Part shown: positions 62,558 to 64,000 of the stretch, piece after piece | How positions within the stretch are numbered: position 1 is the first letter of the stretch | How the letters are laid out: each line of letters opens with the position of its first letter | Origin: Chryseobacterium aureum | Lineage (GTDB): Bacteria; Bacteroidota; Bacteroidia; Flavobacteriales; Weeksellaceae | Assembly (NCBI RefSeq): GCF_003971235.1 | Contig: NZ_CP034661.1 | Coordinates: 1,550,001 to 1,614,000, forward strand | DNA length: 64,000 bases | Direction: 5' to 3' | The notes under the pieces: model-generated | What the model was told of the DNA's origin: nothing | Database searches by the model: none | What the model saw: only the letters and a program-made list of their open reading frames with translations | Position numbers and translations under genes: made by a program

Positions 62558-64000
62558 TTAAAAACTGTAATTATAGCCTGCAGTAAGGGTCATTTCATTA
62601 ATATTTGGATTTTCGACAGCCTGGTTGCTGTTTCTGAGCATCTGGATAAAATTCACATCAAAACTATGTTTTTTCCAGGGAATATAATTAGCACCTAACC
62701 TAAAACTGATCACGTTACTATTCGCGGTACGGCTTCCCGAGTGGTTATAAGAAGTTCCAAAACTGGTTTTAAGTTTGTCTTCTTTAAGAAAAGCTTTAGT
62801 CAATGTAACAGCAGGACCCCAGATTGCAGAGCTCTGAGAAGCCGCAAATGTATGAGTATAGTTAAAGGATGCCCCTATATTCATTTTCCTCTCCGGAAAT
62901 CCTAATGTATAATTGATATTGGCATTATGAAATCTGGATAAGCCTCCTCTTCTCACCAACCCATTTTCCTTGCTCACCATATCGTTAAGTGAATAATTAA
63001 TATTAATATTCTGAACTTTTTCTTTGGTATTTGAAAGAACGTAATTGACATTGATATTGGTATTCTGGGAGATCTGTTTATAATCTATAGAATCTTTGGG
63101 CTGCTGGATCAGCAGCGGATTATTGTTGATCGTATTAAACTGGTTAAGCTGCCTGTTTGTAAACATGGTAAAATTGGAATAGCTTGCCGTGATCATCAGC
63201 CTATCAGACGCTTTCAGGTTTGCATTTACAGCTCCTACCCAACGGCTGGTCTGCTTGAATTTGTGTCCATCCAGATTGTCCCTTTGCCGCCCAATATTCC
63301 CGGAAAGCGATAATTTATCTTTCCATAAAGTGAAGGCTGTATTCAGCGTAATATTTTCAAGATCATTGTTAAAATAATAAGCTCCCAACGTTCTATAGCC
63401 AGGATCTATTCTTTCGTATCGTACACCAATCATTCCTTTTTTGAGTTTTAAATTGACCCCTCCGTTATATGCAGAATAGTTTTGAAGTGAAGAATTTGCA
63501 GCAAGAAATTTTGATGCAATCCCCTTTTTTACAGCCGAATTTGAGGAAGCTCTTAAATCCTCCACTAAAGCAGAATTGGCATATTCTCCATATACTTCCA
63601 GGTTTTTATCAATCATGAAGCTTCCTGTCAAAGACAGTACAAGGTTTTCCTGTGGCAAAACTCCTTTTGCATCGGGAGCTACTGATAGAGAACCAATGTC
63701 ATCTTTTGCATAAAATCCTATTAAACCTAATTTATACCTTTCTTTTTCCCATCTGATATGTGCTCCATAACCCATTCTGCGGTAAGCCGGGATTGTACCT
63801 GGGTTTCCGTCATCTTCCACCGCTTTGTTAAGCCTTCCCGTCATTAAAGCCACTTTAAGGGGAATATCCGGGGTAAGTTCTACGCCGGCTCCAGTAAATA
63901 GCAGCCCATTAAATGTATAGGGTGAAAAGGTCATATTGGCGTCTCCGATATATGCTTTGATCCATTTATATTTTGGTGCGATGCTTAATCTGTTGAACTT
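62558..64000 (-). CDS. Outer-membrane beta-barrel protein, C-terminal part
   Basis: The gene runs off the right edge; 480 codons are visible and the frame is open through 64000. The sequence alternates polar and aromatic residues in long strands (YKLGLIGFYAKDDIGSL, LEVYGEYANSALVEDL, LTLSGNIGRQRDNLDG-like) and ends TAGYNYSF with a terminal Phe typical for outer-membrane barrels. Signal peptide and any N-terminal domain are outside the window. It could belong to a large barrel family of unknown function; no specific family was recognised. Confidence 0.75.
   Translation of the reverse strand, partial: KFNRLSIAPKYKWIKAYIGDANMTFSPYTFNGLLFTGAGVELTPDIPLKVALMTGRLNKAVEDDGNPGTIPAYRRMGYGAHIRWEKERYKLGLIGFYAKDDIGSLSVAPDAKGVLPQENLVLSLTGSFMIDKNLEVYGEYANSALVEDLRASSNSAVKKGIASKFLAANSSLQNYSAYNGGVNLKLKKGMIGVRYERIDPGYRTLGAYYFNNDLENITLNTAFTLWKDKLSLSGNIGRQRDNLDGHKFKQTSRWVGAVNANLKASDRLMITASYSNFTMFTNRQLNQFNTINNNPLLIQQPKDSIDYKQISQNTNINVNYVLSNTKEKVQNININYSLNDMVSKENGLVRRGGLSRFHNANINYTLGFPERKMNIGASFNYTHTFAASQSSAIWGPAVTLTKAFLKEDKLKTSFGTSYNHSGSRTANSNVISFRLGANYIPWKKHSFDVNFIQMLRNSNQAVENPNINEMTLTAGYNYSF

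Noticed and set aside
1..64000. CRISPR arrays, toxin-antitoxin pairs, restriction-modification or other classical defence genes
   Set aside because: I looked for repeat arrays and typical defence proteins, particularly inside the mnmE island, and saw none that could be supported.

Overview
The window is AT-rich chromosomal DNA from a member of the Bacteroidota, most likely Chryseobacterium or a close relative in the Weeksellaceae. I infer this from the TTTG / TAnnTTTG promoter elements, the weak Shine-Dalgarno sites, the family-3 beta-glucosidase and outer-membrane beta-barrel genes, and above all the many secreted proteins whose mature N-terminus reads QVGINT..P. No rRNA, tRNA or CRISPR array was found.

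Layout. 1-15.9 kb is mostly housekeeping: the end of a methionine ABC importer (metN', metI, metQ), a GH3 beta-glucosidase, an outer-membrane beta-barrel protein, a DUF2652-like protein, a metallophosphoesterase, an MFS exporter broken by an IS3-family element, an Lrp/AsnC regulator, a pair of secreted proteins, and mnmE. 15.85-36.58 kb is a genomic island. It starts inside the last codons of mnmE and ends at an identical 23-bp repeat near 36,555. It carries a decayed tyrosine recombinase, a stress/carbohydrate set (CinA-like protein, HMA-AraC regulator, GH130 enzyme, GT4 fusion, ChaA-type antiporter, CsbD-like protein, cupin and small unknown proteins), a broken IS3 element, a GH5 glycanase, a tandem IS dimer, a truncated AraC gene and two secreted proteins. 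36.6-64 kb is a surface-protein region: about ten VGINT, C1q-like, lectin-like or LamG-like secreted proteins, interleaved with TPR/AraC regulators, a DJ-1 pair, an HTH pair, two more IS copies, pseudogene scraps and part of another outer-membrane barrel.

The dominant mobile element is one 1,262-bp IS3-family element present five times with identical proteins. Two copies (9,857 and 41,599) have clean 3-bp target duplications, and removing IS plus duplication restores the broken frame exactly. Two copies sit head to tail with a 3-bp spacer, an (IS)2-type arrangement. One copy (52,161) has mismatched flanks and joins the tail of one surface gene to the head of another, marking a deletion.

The most interesting biology that may not have been described as a system is: (a) a twice-repeated two-gene surface module, a large secreted protein ending in a WP..PNG...GM..YD...RSCND domain followed by a small secreted protein ending in YWK; (b) the stress island at the mnmE 3' end, where a Bacteroidota integrase appears to use the same conserved FCIGK codons that SGI1-type elements use in Gammaproteobacteria; and (c) an IS-remodelled repertoire of secreted lectin-, C1q- and tail-fibre-like proteins next to membrane-anchored TPR-AraC regulators.
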